Shown here: positions 1 through 6,598 of the stretch, piece after piece
Numbering within the stretch: position 1 is the stretch's first letter
Layout: the number at the start of each line of letters is the position of its first letter
Source: Oscillospiraceae bacterium
GTDB lineage: Bacteria; Bacillota; Clostridia; Oscillospirales; UBA929
Reading direction: 5' to 3'
NCBI GenBank assembly: GCA_031289065.1
Contig: JAITQI010000176.1
Span: 1 to 13,032 of the forward strand
DNA length: 13,032 bases
Translations under genes and position numbers: made by a program
Notes under the pieces: model-generated
What the model was told of the DNA's origin: nothing
Database searches by the model: none
What the model saw: the letters and a program-made list of their open reading frames with translations, nothing else

Positions 1-361
1 CGGCGTGCTGGCCGGGCTGGAGCCGTGGGCTTGGGTGGTTTGCCTGATTTGCATGGCCCTGGTGATGTGCGCCGAAATGCTCAACACCGCCCTGGAGCGC
101 CTGTGCGACATGGTCTGTCCGCAATACAGCGACTTCATCCGGCATAGCAAGGACGTGGCCGCCGGCGGGGTGCTGGTGGCTTGCCTGTTCGCGGCGGCGG
201 CGGGGCTTGTCGTCTTTTTGCGGCCCGAACCCCTGGCTCGGCTGTGGGAACTCGCCCTGGGCCGTCCTTGGCTTGCCCTTCTTCCGGCGGCGATGCTCGC
301 CGTTTCCATTCTGTTTGTCAGGGGCTCCCGCCGGGAAAAGCCCCCAAAGGATGCGCCATGA
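1..361 (+). CDS. dgkA: Diacylglycerol/undecaprenol kinase, 5'-partial
   Basis: Integral membrane kinase of the DgkA family. In Gram-positives it mainly phosphorylates undecaprenol (some members diacylglycerol), recycling the lipid carrier for cell-wall synthesis. The reading frame is open to the left edge (codons begin at base 2), so the N-terminus lies outside the window and the GTG at base 5 is probably not the start. The visible part has a membrane helix, then the family signature AEMLNTALE (bases 71-97), a loop, the conserved KDVAAGGVL motif (bases 149-175) and two further hydrophobic segments. The second of these (LALLPAAMLAVSILFV) extends the usual three-helix core. The stop overlaps the era start as ATGA, implying translational coupling. 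The dgkA-era order is common in Firmicutes. Family certain; undecaprenol preference inferred. Confidence 0.9.
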   Translation, partial: GVLAGLEPWAWVVCLICMALVMCAEMLNTALERLCDMVCPQYSDFIRHSKDVAAGGVLVACLFAAAAGLVVFLRPEPLARLWELALGRPWLALLPAAMLAVSILFVRGSRREKPPKDAP

Positions 362-1260
362 ATATCACAAAATCCGGTCTTGTCGCCCTGGTCGGCCGGC
401 CCAACGTGGGTAAATCCACGCTGCTCAACCGTCTGGCCGGCGAAAAAATCGCCATCGTCTCCGACAAGCCCCAGACCACCCGCCGCCGCATCAGCGCGGT
501 GGTGGTCCGGGGCGCTTGTCAGTTTGTCTTCCTCGACACGCCCGGCTTTCACAAACCCCGCAACCGCTTGGGCGAATATATGCTCCAAGTGGCGCGGGAT
601 AGCGCGGGCGGCGTGGACGCCGTGGCCCTCGTGGTTGAGCCGATCCCCCGGGTGGGCACCCCCGAAACCCTGTTGCTGGAGCGCCTGTCCGCCGGGGATA
701 CCCCCGTCCTATTGGTCATCAACAAGGTGGACACCGTGCCCAAAGCGTCGTTGCTGCCGGTCATTGAGGCCTATCGGCAGGCCTTCCGTTTCGCCGCCGT
801 GGTACCCCTGTCCGCCCGTGAGGGAGACGGAACCGACCTGCTCCTAAATGAACTGGAACCCCTTCTCCCCGAAGGCCCGCCCCTCTATCCCGAAGGCCAG
901 GTCACCGACCAGCCGGAGCGGGAGCTCATCGCCGAACTGGTGCGAGAAAAACTCCTCAACCATTTGGACAAAGAGGTGCCCCACGGCGTGGCCGTCATGG
1001 TGGACACCCTCCGGGAGCGAGAAAACAAACTGGTGGAAATCAGCGTAACCATCCTGTGCGAGAAGGAGTCCCACAAGGGCATCCTCATCGGCAAACGGGG
1101 GGCCATGCTCAAAACTGTCGGCGAGGAAATGCGCGCCGAGCTGGAGGAGATGTACGAAGGCCCGGTACTCTTCCAGTCCTGGGTCAAAGTCCGGGCGGAT
1201 TGGCGCAACAATCCCGGCCAATTGCACAACCTGGGGTTTGACACGGGGGCGCTGAAATAG
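358..1260 (+). CDS. era: GTPase Era
   Basis: Essential-type GTPase that binds the 3' end of 16S rRNA and helps 30S subunit maturation in the cytoplasm. The 300-residue product has the usual length. G1 is GRPNVGKS (13-20), G3 is DTPG (60-63), G4 is NKVD (122-125) and G5 is SA (152-153). The C-terminal KH RNA-binding domain carries the GKRG loop (245-248) and the typical QSWVKV...WRNN ending. I chose the ATG at 358 because it overlaps the dgkA stop (ATGA), has AAAGG upstream, and starts the protein just before the first beta strand. In-frame extension to 181 would add about 60 residues unlike Era that overlap dgkA. Function is firm from motifs. Confidence 0.97.
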   Translation: MNITKSGLVALVGRPNVGKSTLLNRLAGEKIAIVSDKPQTTRRRISAVVVRGACQFVFLDTPGFHKPRNRLGEYMLQVARDSAGGVDAVALVVEPIPRVGTPETLLLERLSAGDTPVLLVINKVDTVPKASLLPVIEAYRQAFRFAAVVPLSAREGDGTDLLLNELEPLLPEGPPLYPEGQVTDQPERELIAELVREKLLNHLDKEVPHGVAVMVDTLRERENKLVEISVTILCEKESHKGILIGKRGAMLKTVGEEMRAELEEMYEGPVLFQSWVKVRADWRNNPGQLHNLGFDTGALK

Positions 1261-1262
1261 AC

Positions 1263-1292
1263 CCGGGGCGGCCCGGCGTTCTCTTCGTTTTT
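1263..1292 (+). terminator. Possible weak terminator/attenuator after era
   Basis: Just after the era stop there is a short GC hairpin, CCGGG-gcgg-CCCGG (1263-1276). An interrupted T-rich stretch follows, ending in TTTTT at 1288-1292. The stem is only 5 bp and the T-run is displaced, so termination would be partial at best. recO begins 63 bases later with no clear promoter of its own. Confidence 0.25.
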
Positions 1293-1354
1293 CCGGCGAA
1301 ACGCTGTCTTTCCATAGGGACTCCATCCTGAAATCGGCGGGGCAATAAACGCTT

Positions 1355-2113
1355 ATGTACATTCAAACCGAGGCCCTGGTTCTCCGGGAGGCCCAGTACA
1401 AGGAGACCGACAAAATCCTCACCGTCCTGACCCTCCAAACCGGCAAACGCACCGTGCGGGCCAAGGGGGCGCGGCGGTTCGGCGGCAAGCTGGCGGCGGC
1501 CTCCCAGCCCCTGGTATATTCCCGCATGACCCTCTTTGAAAACCGGGATCGCTGTACCCTGGACGAGGCCGAGGTGCTGGATACCTTCTACGGCCTGCGG
1601 CGGGACATTGAGCGCCTGTCCCTGGCCGTCTACCTGGCCGGGCTGTGCGAAGCCCTGTCCGACGAGGTGCCCGACCCGGCGGTCTTTTCTCTGATGCTCA
1701 ACACCTGCTATGCCCTGGCTCGCACCGAAAAATCCCCCGCCCTGGTCAAACCGGCCACCGAAATGCGTCTGCTGTCCCTGTGCGGCTACCAGCCCGAGGT
1801 GGAAACCTGCCCCGTCTGCGGGCGCACCCCTCCAGAGGCCCCCTGTCTCCACCCCCAACAGGGGGTCGTCCACTGCGAAACATGCCGGGACGGCCTGGAA
1901 TCAGGCCGCTCTCTTCCCTTGGGCGAAGCCGCCCGTCTCGCCCTGCGGCATATCGTCCTGGGCGAGGCCAAACGGCTGTTTTCCTTCACCCTCGCCCCCG
2001 AACCCCTCGCCCTGCTCACCGCCGCCGCCGAAACCTACGTCCTGGCCCACCTGGAACGGGATTTCCCCACCCTGGACTTCTACCATCAAACCGTCAATCC
2101 CCCCTGTCCCTGA
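1355..2113 (+). CDS. recO: DNA repair protein RecO
   Basis: Recombination mediator of the RecFOR pathway: it binds ssDNA and SSB, anneals strands and helps load RecA. The 252-residue protein is of normal length. An N-terminal OB-fold region begins with the typical TEALVLREAQYKETDKILTVLT and continues to KGARR (about 1-80). A helical domain follows, with a zinc-knuckle whose four cysteines are C152, C155, C174 and C177 (CPVC...HCETC). The gene follows era after a 94-base gap, an order common in Firmicutes. The ribosome site before the ATG is poor (GGCGGGG about 12 bases upstream), so expression may rely partly on read-through from era. Identification rests on the N-terminal motif, zinc site and context. 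Confidence 0.93.
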   Translation: MYIQTEALVLREAQYKETDKILTVLTLQTGKRTVRAKGARRFGGKLAAASQPLVYSRMTLFENRDRCTLDEAEVLDTFYGLRRDIERLSLAVYLAGLCEALSDEVPDPAVFSLMLNTCYALARTEKSPALVKPATEMRLLSLCGYQPEVETCPVCGRTPPEAPCLHPQQGVVHCETCRDGLESGRSLPLGEAARLALRHIVLGEAKRLFSFTLAPEPLALLTAAAETYVLAHLERDFPTLDFYHQTVNPPCP

Positions 2114-2151
2114 CCGCTAACATCTAACCTCTGAAGGGGGTGCCTTCCCTT

Positions 2152-2886
2152 ATGCCCTTCGGCAAGCGCAAAAAACCGCGTCCCCCCGTCCGGCCCTATT
2201 GCGCGGCGGTGGTGCCCGCCGCCGGGCAGGCCCTGCGCATGGGCGGCGGCGGCAAGATTTTTACCCAACTGTGCGGCGAACCCCTCGTCGCTTACACGCT
2301 GACCGCCCTGGACGCCTGCCCCGACATAGACGAAATCGTCCTCTCCGCCCGCCCCGACGACATCATCCCCCTGGGAGACCTCTGCCGACAGTATAGCTTC
2401 GCCAAGGTCACCCACATCGTCCGGGGCGGGGACACCCGTACCGCTTCGGTGTACGCCGGGCTGATGGCCATATCCCCCAAGGCCGAATTGGCCGCCGTTC
2501 ATGACGCCGCCCGCCCCCTGGTCACCCCGGCCCTCATCTCGGAAGCCGTCCGCCTGGCCGCCCGGTACGGCGCGGTCGCCCCCGCCGTCCCCTCCAAGGA
2601 CACCGTCAAGGAAATCCAGCGGGATCACGTCCTCTCCACCCCTCCCCGGGAGTCCCTCGCCCTCATCCAGACCCCTCAGGTCTTCAACGCCGGTCTGCTC
2701 AAAGCCGCTCTCGTCAGCGCCCTGCGGGAGGACTGGGCAGTCTCCGACGACTGCGGCGCGGTGGAACGCATGGGCATGACCGTCTGGCTGTCCCCGGGTT
2801 CCTATGAGAACCTCAAAGTGACCACCCCCGACGATCTGATCCTGGCCGAAGCCCTTCTGAGACAGCGGTTAGATATGAAAAAATAG
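2152..2886 (+). CDS. ispD: 2-C-methyl-D-erythritol 4-phosphate cytidylyltransferase
   Basis: Third enzyme of the MEP isoprenoid pathway: it joins MEP to CMP from CTP, giving CDP-ME. Landmarks are VVPAAGQALRMGGGGK at 20-35 (CTP loop with R29 and K35), HDAARP (117-122), KDTVKE (149-154), TPQVF (174-178) and the C-terminal NLKVTTPDDLILAEALL. The family loop is normally AAGxGxRM; here the second glycine is alanine (A27) and the loop to the lysine is short. I start at ATG 2152, about 11 bases after AAGGGGG. An in-frame GTG at 2140 overlaps that ribosome site and is less likely. An extra basic N-terminus (KRKKPRPP) precedes the fold. ispF follows after 12 bases. Confidence 0.95.
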   Translation: MPFGKRKKPRPPVRPYCAAVVPAAGQALRMGGGGKIFTQLCGEPLVAYTLTALDACPDIDEIVLSARPDDIIPLGDLCRQYSFAKVTHIVRGGDTRTASVYAGLMAISPKAELAAVHDAARPLVTPALISEAVRLAARYGAVAPAVPSKDTVKEIQRDHVLSTPPRESLALIQTPQVFNAGLLKAALVSALREDWAVSDDCGAVERMGMTVWLSPGSYENLKVTTPDDLILAEALLRQRLDMKK

Positions 2887-2898
2887 AGGTGGGACAAG

Positions 2899-3390
2899 AT
2901 GCGCATCGGGCACGGATATGACGCCCACCGGTTGGCGGACGGCCGCCCCCTAGTGCTGGGCGGGGTGACCGTCCCCTTCGGCGGGCGGGGTTTGCTGGGC
3001 CATTCGGACGCCGACGTCCTGACCCACGCCCTCATGGACGCCCTCCTGGGCGCCGCCGGTCTGGGGGACATCGGCCAGCACTTCCCCGACACAGACCCCA
3101 CCCTTGCGGGCGTCAGCAGCCTTGTCCTGCTGCGCCGGACGGCGGCGTTGCTGTCCGAACACGGCTTCGCCCCGGTCAACGTGGATATCACCGTCCTCGC
3201 CCAGGCCCCCAAACTGGCCCCATACCGGGAACAAATGCGCCAAAACCTCGCCGATATCCTCGGCCTCCCCCCAGACCGGGTAAACCTCAAGGCCACCACC
3301 GAGGAGGGCATGGGCTTCACCGGGGCAGGGGAGGGCATCGCCGCCCACGCCGTGGCCCTGCTGGAAGAAGTGGAAAAAGCAGCGGACTGA
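2899..3390 (+). CDS. ispF: 2-C-methyl-D-erythritol 2,4-cyclodiphosphate synthase
   Basis: MEP-pathway enzyme that cyclises CDP-ME 2-phosphate to MEcPP with loss of CMP; a homotrimer with zinc and Mg/Mn sites. The 163 residues match the family length. The N-terminal MRIGHGYDAH supplies zinc ligands D8 and H10, and the third is H43 in the LTHALMDALLG helix. LLGHSDADVL (32-41), GDIGQHFPDTDP and the C-terminal KATTEEGMGFTGAGEGIAAHA are diagnostic. It sits 12 bases after ispD, with AGGTGG as ribosome site, so the two are cotranscribed. This is the last gene of the left cluster. Confidence 0.97.
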   Translation: MRIGHGYDAHRLADGRPLVLGGVTVPFGGRGLLGHSDADVLTHALMDALLGAAGLGDIGQHFPDTDPTLAGVSSLVLLRRTAALLSEHGFAPVNVDITVLAQAPKLAPYREQMRQNLADILGLPPDRVNLKATTEEGMGFTGAGEGIAAHAVALLEEVEKAAD

Positions 3391-3417
3391 ATCTCCGGAT
3401 TCAATCCGCTGATGAAG

Positions 3418-3449
3418 CGGCGGGCCGAATGTGAAAATTCGGCCCGCCG
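3418..3449 (+). terminator. Terminator hairpin after ispF
   Basis: Perfect 13-bp inverted repeat CGGCGGGCCGAAT / ATTCGGCCCGCCG with a 6-base loop (GTGAAA). It lies 28 bases after the ispF stop and is followed by a T-rich TTCTTCGTT. It sits between convergent genes, so it probably ends the ispDF transcript. In the opposite direction no T-run follows. A smaller hairpin (CGGAT-tca-ATCCG) lies just upstream. Confidence 0.75.
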
Positions 3450-3500
3450 TTCTTCGTTCAACAATTTAAATCCGACGATTCACTCGTTTGATTTTCGCCG

Positions 3501-4178
3501 TCAAACCCCCGCCTGTTCCGCCCGGTACTTGTCCATGGACAACCGGAACAGCTCGCCGTTGCTGGGCGGGGTATAGGTGATGGCGTTGGCCCCCGCCGCA
3601 ATGGTCTGCCGGATCGTCTCATCCGTGGCCCCGCCGGTGGCGATGATGGGCACCTCGGGAAAGCTCTCCCGGATCGCCCGCACAATGGCCGGGGTGCGAT
3701 CCGCGCCCGACACGTTGATCATGTCCGCTCCCGCGTCCAACCGGGCGCGGATGTTTGTCTCCTCGGACACCACCGTGACCACCACCGGGATGTCGATGGT
3801 CTTTTTGAGCCGGGTGATGATCTCGTTTTCGGTGGGGGCGTTGACCACCACGGCGGTGGCCCCCTGAAACTCGGCGTCCATGGCCAGGTTGACCACCCGC
3901 AGCCCCCGGGTAACGCCGCCCCCCACCCCGGCAAACACCGGCATGTCCGAGGCCAGCAGCACCGCATGGGTGATGGCCGGTTGGGGCGTAAAGGGATAGA
4001 CCGAAATCACCGCGTCGGCGTTGATATTCTTGATAATGGCCACATCCGTGGAGAAAACAAGTGATTTAATCCGACGACCGAAGATGCGAATCCCGCTACA
4101 CTCGTGGATCACCGTCGGCACCTCGATAAAATGGTGCCGCAAAAGCCCCCGATACTCCGGCACAAACCGATTGCTCAT
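3501..4178 (-). CDS. TIM-barrel (beta/alpha-barrel) protein, function unknown
   Basis: A 225-residue soluble protein with the alternating strand/helix pattern of a phosphate-binding TIM barrel. Strand-like segments include KSLVFSTDVAII, ADAVISVYPF, MPVFAGVGGGV, ATAVVVNAP, IPVVVTVVS, ADMINVSG and VPIIATGGATDETI. The last one (177-190) followed by AGANAITYTPP (195-205) resembles the C-terminal phosphate-binding strands of NanE/ThiE-like barrels. I cannot assign a substrate; similar proteins are usually labelled only as putative hydrolase or barrel proteins. It is the third gene of the operon that starts at 5677, 15 bases after the cyclase stop, with GAGGGGG as ribosome site. Coupling suggests work on the same small-molecule route. 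Fold likely, function unknown. Confidence 0.8.
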   Translation of the reverse strand: MSNRFVPEYRGLLRHHFIEVPTVIHECSGIRIFGRRIKSLVFSTDVAIIKNINADAVISVYPFTPQPAITHAVLLASDMPVFAGVGGGVTRGLRVVNLAMDAEFQGATAVVVNAPTENEIITRLKKTIDIPVVVTVVSEETNIRARLDAGADMINVSGADRTPAIVRAIRESFPEVPIIATGGATDETIRQTIAAGANAITYTPPSNGELFRLSMDKYRAEQAGV

Positions 4179-4193
4179 ATCATAACCCCCTCA

Positions 4194-4838
4194 TCAATCG
4201 TCTCTCATCCCCGTCTGCCCTCTGAACGCCACCGCCCGCACCAAACTGGCCTCGGCCTTCAGCCGCAAGGGCAGGGCCAGCACCTCAAAAGGCGGCCCGC
4301 CCGCCAACGCGCCCAAATTTGTCAGGTTTTCCAACAAAAAGACCTCCCCCGCCAACAGCTTGCGGTGAAGCGGGAAGGGCGCCCGGTCGGGGGAGGGCGT
4401 ATCCAACCCCAGCAACCCGGCCCCCCGCCGGAGGAGAAAGTCGCAAAACGCTTCGTCGATCACCGGGTGGGCCCCAAAATACCGCGCCGGATCGGCCATA
4501 AACCAGACGTCAAACCCCGTGTACAGCAGCACCGCGTCCCCGGGCCGCACCAGATCCTCATAGTCTGCCCGCATGTGGACGACCGCCTGCCCCCGCGCAT
4601 CCAGCAGCACCCCGCGCCCGTGAAACCGCGCCAGGGGATAGTCTTCCACGCCCTTCCCCTGGGGCAGCAAATGCAACGGCGCGTCCAAATGGGTGCCCGC
4701 GTGCAGGCCGGTGGAGAGGGTGAAGGCGTTGTAGCCGTCCGCTTCATGGGTTTTGCACGGCGTCAGCGACAGGGGCGCGTCCCCCGGAAAGAGCGGCGTG
4801 TTTTCCCCCAGGGGGTGGGACAGATCAATCAGCGTCAC
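4194..4838 (-). CDS. Cyclase family / kynurenine-formamidase-like zinc hydrolase
   Basis: A 214-residue member of the cyclase (KynB-like) family of metal-dependent amidohydrolases. The signature HAGTHLDAPLH (46-56) gives H46, H50 and D52; H158 and E170 lie further on with the 12-residue spacing of the remaining metal ligands in KynB. The N-terminal IDLSHPLGENTPLFPGD is also typical. The full ligand set suggests an active enzyme that hydrolyses an N-formyl, amide or lactone-type bond. No kyn genes are nearby, so kynurenine formamidase itself is not supported. The start is GTG at 4838, sharing GTGA with the upstream HAD gene stop, with AGGGAG upstream. Family certain, substrate unknown. Confidence 0.88.
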   Translation of the reverse strand: MTLIDLSHPLGENTPLFPGDAPLSLTPCKTHEADGYNAFTLSTGLHAGTHLDAPLHLLPQGKGVEDYPLARFHGRGVLLDARGQAVVHMRADYEDLVRPGDAVLLYTGFDVWFMADPARYFGAHPVIDEAFCDFLLRRGAGLLGLDTPSPDRAPFPLHRKLLAGEVFLLENLTNLGALAGGPPFEVLALPLRLKAEASLVRAVAFRGQTGMRDD

Positions 4839-5677
4839 GAACCGGTCTCCCTGTCCGCGACCAGGGCGTCCATCCGGTACCGCGCCGCCACCAGGTCGAG
4901 CACCCGGAACAGGATGGTCTCCAGTTCCTTGCCCGCCGAGTAGTCCGCCCGGGCCACAAAATCCACCCGGTTCTGCGCCACCAGCTGAACCACCGTCTCC
5001 TTGGTCCGTCCGGCGTACACTCCGATGGAACAGCCGCCTCCCGACTTGACCAGCTTCATGCAGGGCACGTCGGAAAACCCGTCACCGATGTAGATCATCC
5101 GGGAGAAGGGAATGGGCCTCTCCCCCTCGGGGACATACAGGTTGAGCTCGTCGTCCCGGTTGAGGTCGAGCACCCCCTTGTTGATCCGGAACAAAAACTG
5201 TGTCTTGCTGGTAAAGTTGACCGCCCAGGCCGGCCAGCGGGCCACGCCGTTTAAGTCGTAATAGAACGACGAGGCGAACACCTTCTTGAACTGTCGAACA
5301 ATAGGGGTGCCCTGGATGATCTCGGCCAGCCCGGAGGAGATGATGAAATGTTCGGCGTTCACCCCCGCCTGCCGGGCATAGGCGTTCACCCGGTCAAACC
5401 AGTCCTCCAGCCCGGGGAACAGGGTCACCGTCCGCCCCTTGTCCACAAAGGCCTGCCGCGTAATCTGGGTCTTGCCCTCGGCCTTTTGCAGCATGAGGTA
5501 CATGTAAGCCAGAATGCGATCCATCTGGCTCTCCTGGGCCAACCGTTCCGATTCCGCCCAAAACGTCTGGGGCGTCATGCCCACGGCGGGCAGGAAGCCG
5601 TACTCCTGCATGTTGGACGGGGAGAGTGTCTTGTCGAAGTCGTACAGGACGGCCACGGTCGGGTTTTTCTTGGGCAT
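4835..5677 (-). CDS. HAD-superfamily hydrolase (phosphoserine-phosphatase-like)
   Basis: A 280-residue cytoplasmic HAD phosphatase. Motif I is LYDFDKTLSP, with nucleophile D13 and acid/base D15. Motif II is IISSG (S114/S115), the probable motif III lysine is K158, and motif IV is GDGFSDVP (198-205). About 95 residues between motifs I and II form a helical C1-type cap, as in the phosphoserine-phosphatase-like subclass. All catalytic residues are present. Start at ATG 5677 with AAGGAGG about 10 bases upstream. It is the first gene of a three-gene operon (HAD, cyclase, barrel) with its promoter at 5744-5771 and a leader of about 60 bases. Superfamily is firm; the phosphorylated substrate cannot be read from the sequence. 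Confidence 0.9.
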   Translation of the reverse strand: MPKKNPTVAVLYDFDKTLSPSNMQEYGFLPAVGMTPQTFWAESERLAQESQMDRILAYMYLMLQKAEGKTQITRQAFVDKGRTVTLFPGLEDWFDRVNAYARQAGVNAEHFIISSGLAEIIQGTPIVRQFKKVFASSFYYDLNGVARWPAWAVNFTSKTQFLFRINKGVLDLNRDDELNLYVPEGERPIPFSRMIYIGDGFSDVPCMKLVKSGGGCSIGVYAGRTKETVVQLVAQNRVDFVARADYSAGKELETILFRVLDLVAARYRMDALVADRETGS

Positions 5678-5716
5678 AGGGGCGTCGCCTCCTTAACTAC
5701 AAGCCGCGTCTTCATG

Positions 5717-5730
5717 CCGCCCCGGGGCGG
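5717..5730. repeat. Perfect 14-bp palindrome in the HAD-operon leader
   Basis: CCGCCCCGGGGCGG lies in the predicted 5' leader of the - strand operon, about 7-20 bases after the predicted start and some 40 bases before the HAD start codon. It could act as an operator or a stabilising mRNA 5' structure. No T-run follows, so it is not a terminator. Confidence 0.45.
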
Positions 5731-5743
5731 TGTGTATATAGCC

Positions 5744-5771
5744 ATTTTATCACAGTTTCTGCCCCTGTCAA
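5744..5771 (-). promoter_or_regulatory. Sigma-A promoter of the HAD-cyclase-barrel operon
   Basis: On the - strand TTGACA (5766-5771) is a perfect -35, followed by a 16-bp spacer and TAAAAT (5744-5749), preceded by TGA as an extended -10. The predicted start is near 5737, about 60 bases before the HAD gene ATG. It diverges from the response-regulator promoter. Confidence 0.8.
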
Positions 5772-5785
5772 ATCTCTTTCTGTCG

Positions 5786-5822
5786 GGTTGCCGCAAAATT
5801 ATTTGAAAACTTGTTGGCAACC
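5786..5822. repeat. Inverted repeat between divergent promoters, possible operator
   Basis: GGTTGCC (5786-5792) and its complement GGCAACC (5816-5822) are separated by 23 bases. A further GTTGCC occurs at 5853-5858, overlapping the predicted start of the response-regulator transcript. The first two sites lie between the divergent -35/-10 regions, a reasonable place for a regulator such as the adjacent OmpR-type protein. Binding is inference. Confidence 0.35.
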
Positions 5823-5843
5823 GCCCACAAATGTATTAGATTG

Positions 5844-5852
5844 TGGTATACT
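5844..5852 (+). promoter_or_regulatory. Extended -10 promoter of the two-component operon
   Basis: TGGTATACT reads as an extended -10 (TGn-TATACT, hexamer 5847-5852). No good -35 lies 16-18 bases upstream, which is typical of activator-dependent or extended -10 promoters. The predicted start is near 5859, about 40 bases before the ATG at 5899. Confidence 0.5.
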
Positions 5853-5898
5853 GTTGCCTGACAATGTTCCCGCGGAAAGGAAAGGGGAGTGAGCGCCC

Positions 5899-6597
5899 AT
5901 GAAACCCGGGAAGACCATTTTGGTGGTGGACGACGAGGCCCGCATCGCCGAGGCGGTGGCCTCCTTCCTGGTCAGCCGGGGGTACCGTGTGCTGACCGCC
6001 GAAACCGGAACCCGCGCCCTGGAACTGCTGGCCGTTGAAAATATCGCCCTGGTGGTGCTCGACCTCATGCTGCCGGACAGGCCGGGGGAAGAGGTCTGTC
6101 GGCGCATCCGCGCCCAGAGCCGGGTGCCGGTGATCATGCTCACCGCCAAGGCGGGGGAGGACGACCTCCTCGCCGGTCTCGCCCTGGGCGCGGACGACTA
6201 TGTGACAAAGCCCTTCAGCCTGAAAGCCCTTCACGCCCGGATCGAGGCGGTGTTGCGCCGTTCCGGGGACGACCTCCTCCCCCTGACCCTCAAACACGCC
6301 TATCGGGACGGCGACCTGGTGGTGGATTTCGCCCAGGGCACGGTGTTCAAAAAAGGGGAACGGGTGGCCCTGACCCCCAGCGAAATGCGGCTGCTGTCTG
6401 TCCTCATCAAGTACCCGGGCAAGGTATTCACCCGGGCGGAGCTCATCGACACGGCGCTGGGCGACGAGTTCGACGGCTACGACCGGGCGGTGGACACCCA
6501 CATCAAAAACATCCGGCAAAAGCTGGAGGATAACCCCCGCGCCCCGGCGTACATCCTCACCGTCCACGGGCTGGGTTATCGGTTTGGGGGGGAATGA
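5899..6597 (+). CDS. OmpR/PhoB-family response regulator
   Basis: A 232-residue DNA-binding response regulator. The receiver domain (about 5-120) has the acidic pair D11/D12, phospho-acceptor D55 in LVVLDLMLPD, T82 in MLTAK and K104 in DDYVTKPF. The C-terminal winged helix (about 135-231) has LTPSEMRLLSVLIKYPGKVFTR, the recognition-helix region DRAVDTHIKNIRQKLE and the final YILTVHGLGYRF strand pair. Start at ATG 5899 with GGGGAG 9 bases upstream. The histidine-kinase ATG begins one base after this stop, so the two form a cognate pair. The signal and regulon are unknown; the divergent operon and the downstream protease are the nearest candidate targets. Confidence 0.95.
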   Translation: MKPGKTILVVDDEARIAEAVASFLVSRGYRVLTAETGTRALELLAVENIALVVLDLMLPDRPGEEVCRRIRAQSRVPVIMLTAKAGEDDLLAGLALGADDYVTKPFSLKALHARIEAVLRRSGDDLLPLTLKHAYRDGDLVVDFAQGTVFKKGERVALTPSEMRLLSVLIKYPGKVFTRAELIDTALGDEFDGYDRAVDTHIKNIRQKLEDNPRAPAYILTVHGLGYRFGGE

Positions 6598-6598
6598 T

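Noticed and set aside
181..357. A longer in-frame N-terminus for Era
   Set aside because: It would overlap dgkA in another frame and adds Arg/Gly/Pro-rich sequence not found in Era; ATG 358 gives the normal length and an ATGA overlap.
4194..4838. Naming the cyclase gene kynB
   Set aside because: The metal ligands fit, but no tryptophan-degradation genes are nearby and the family has many other substrates.
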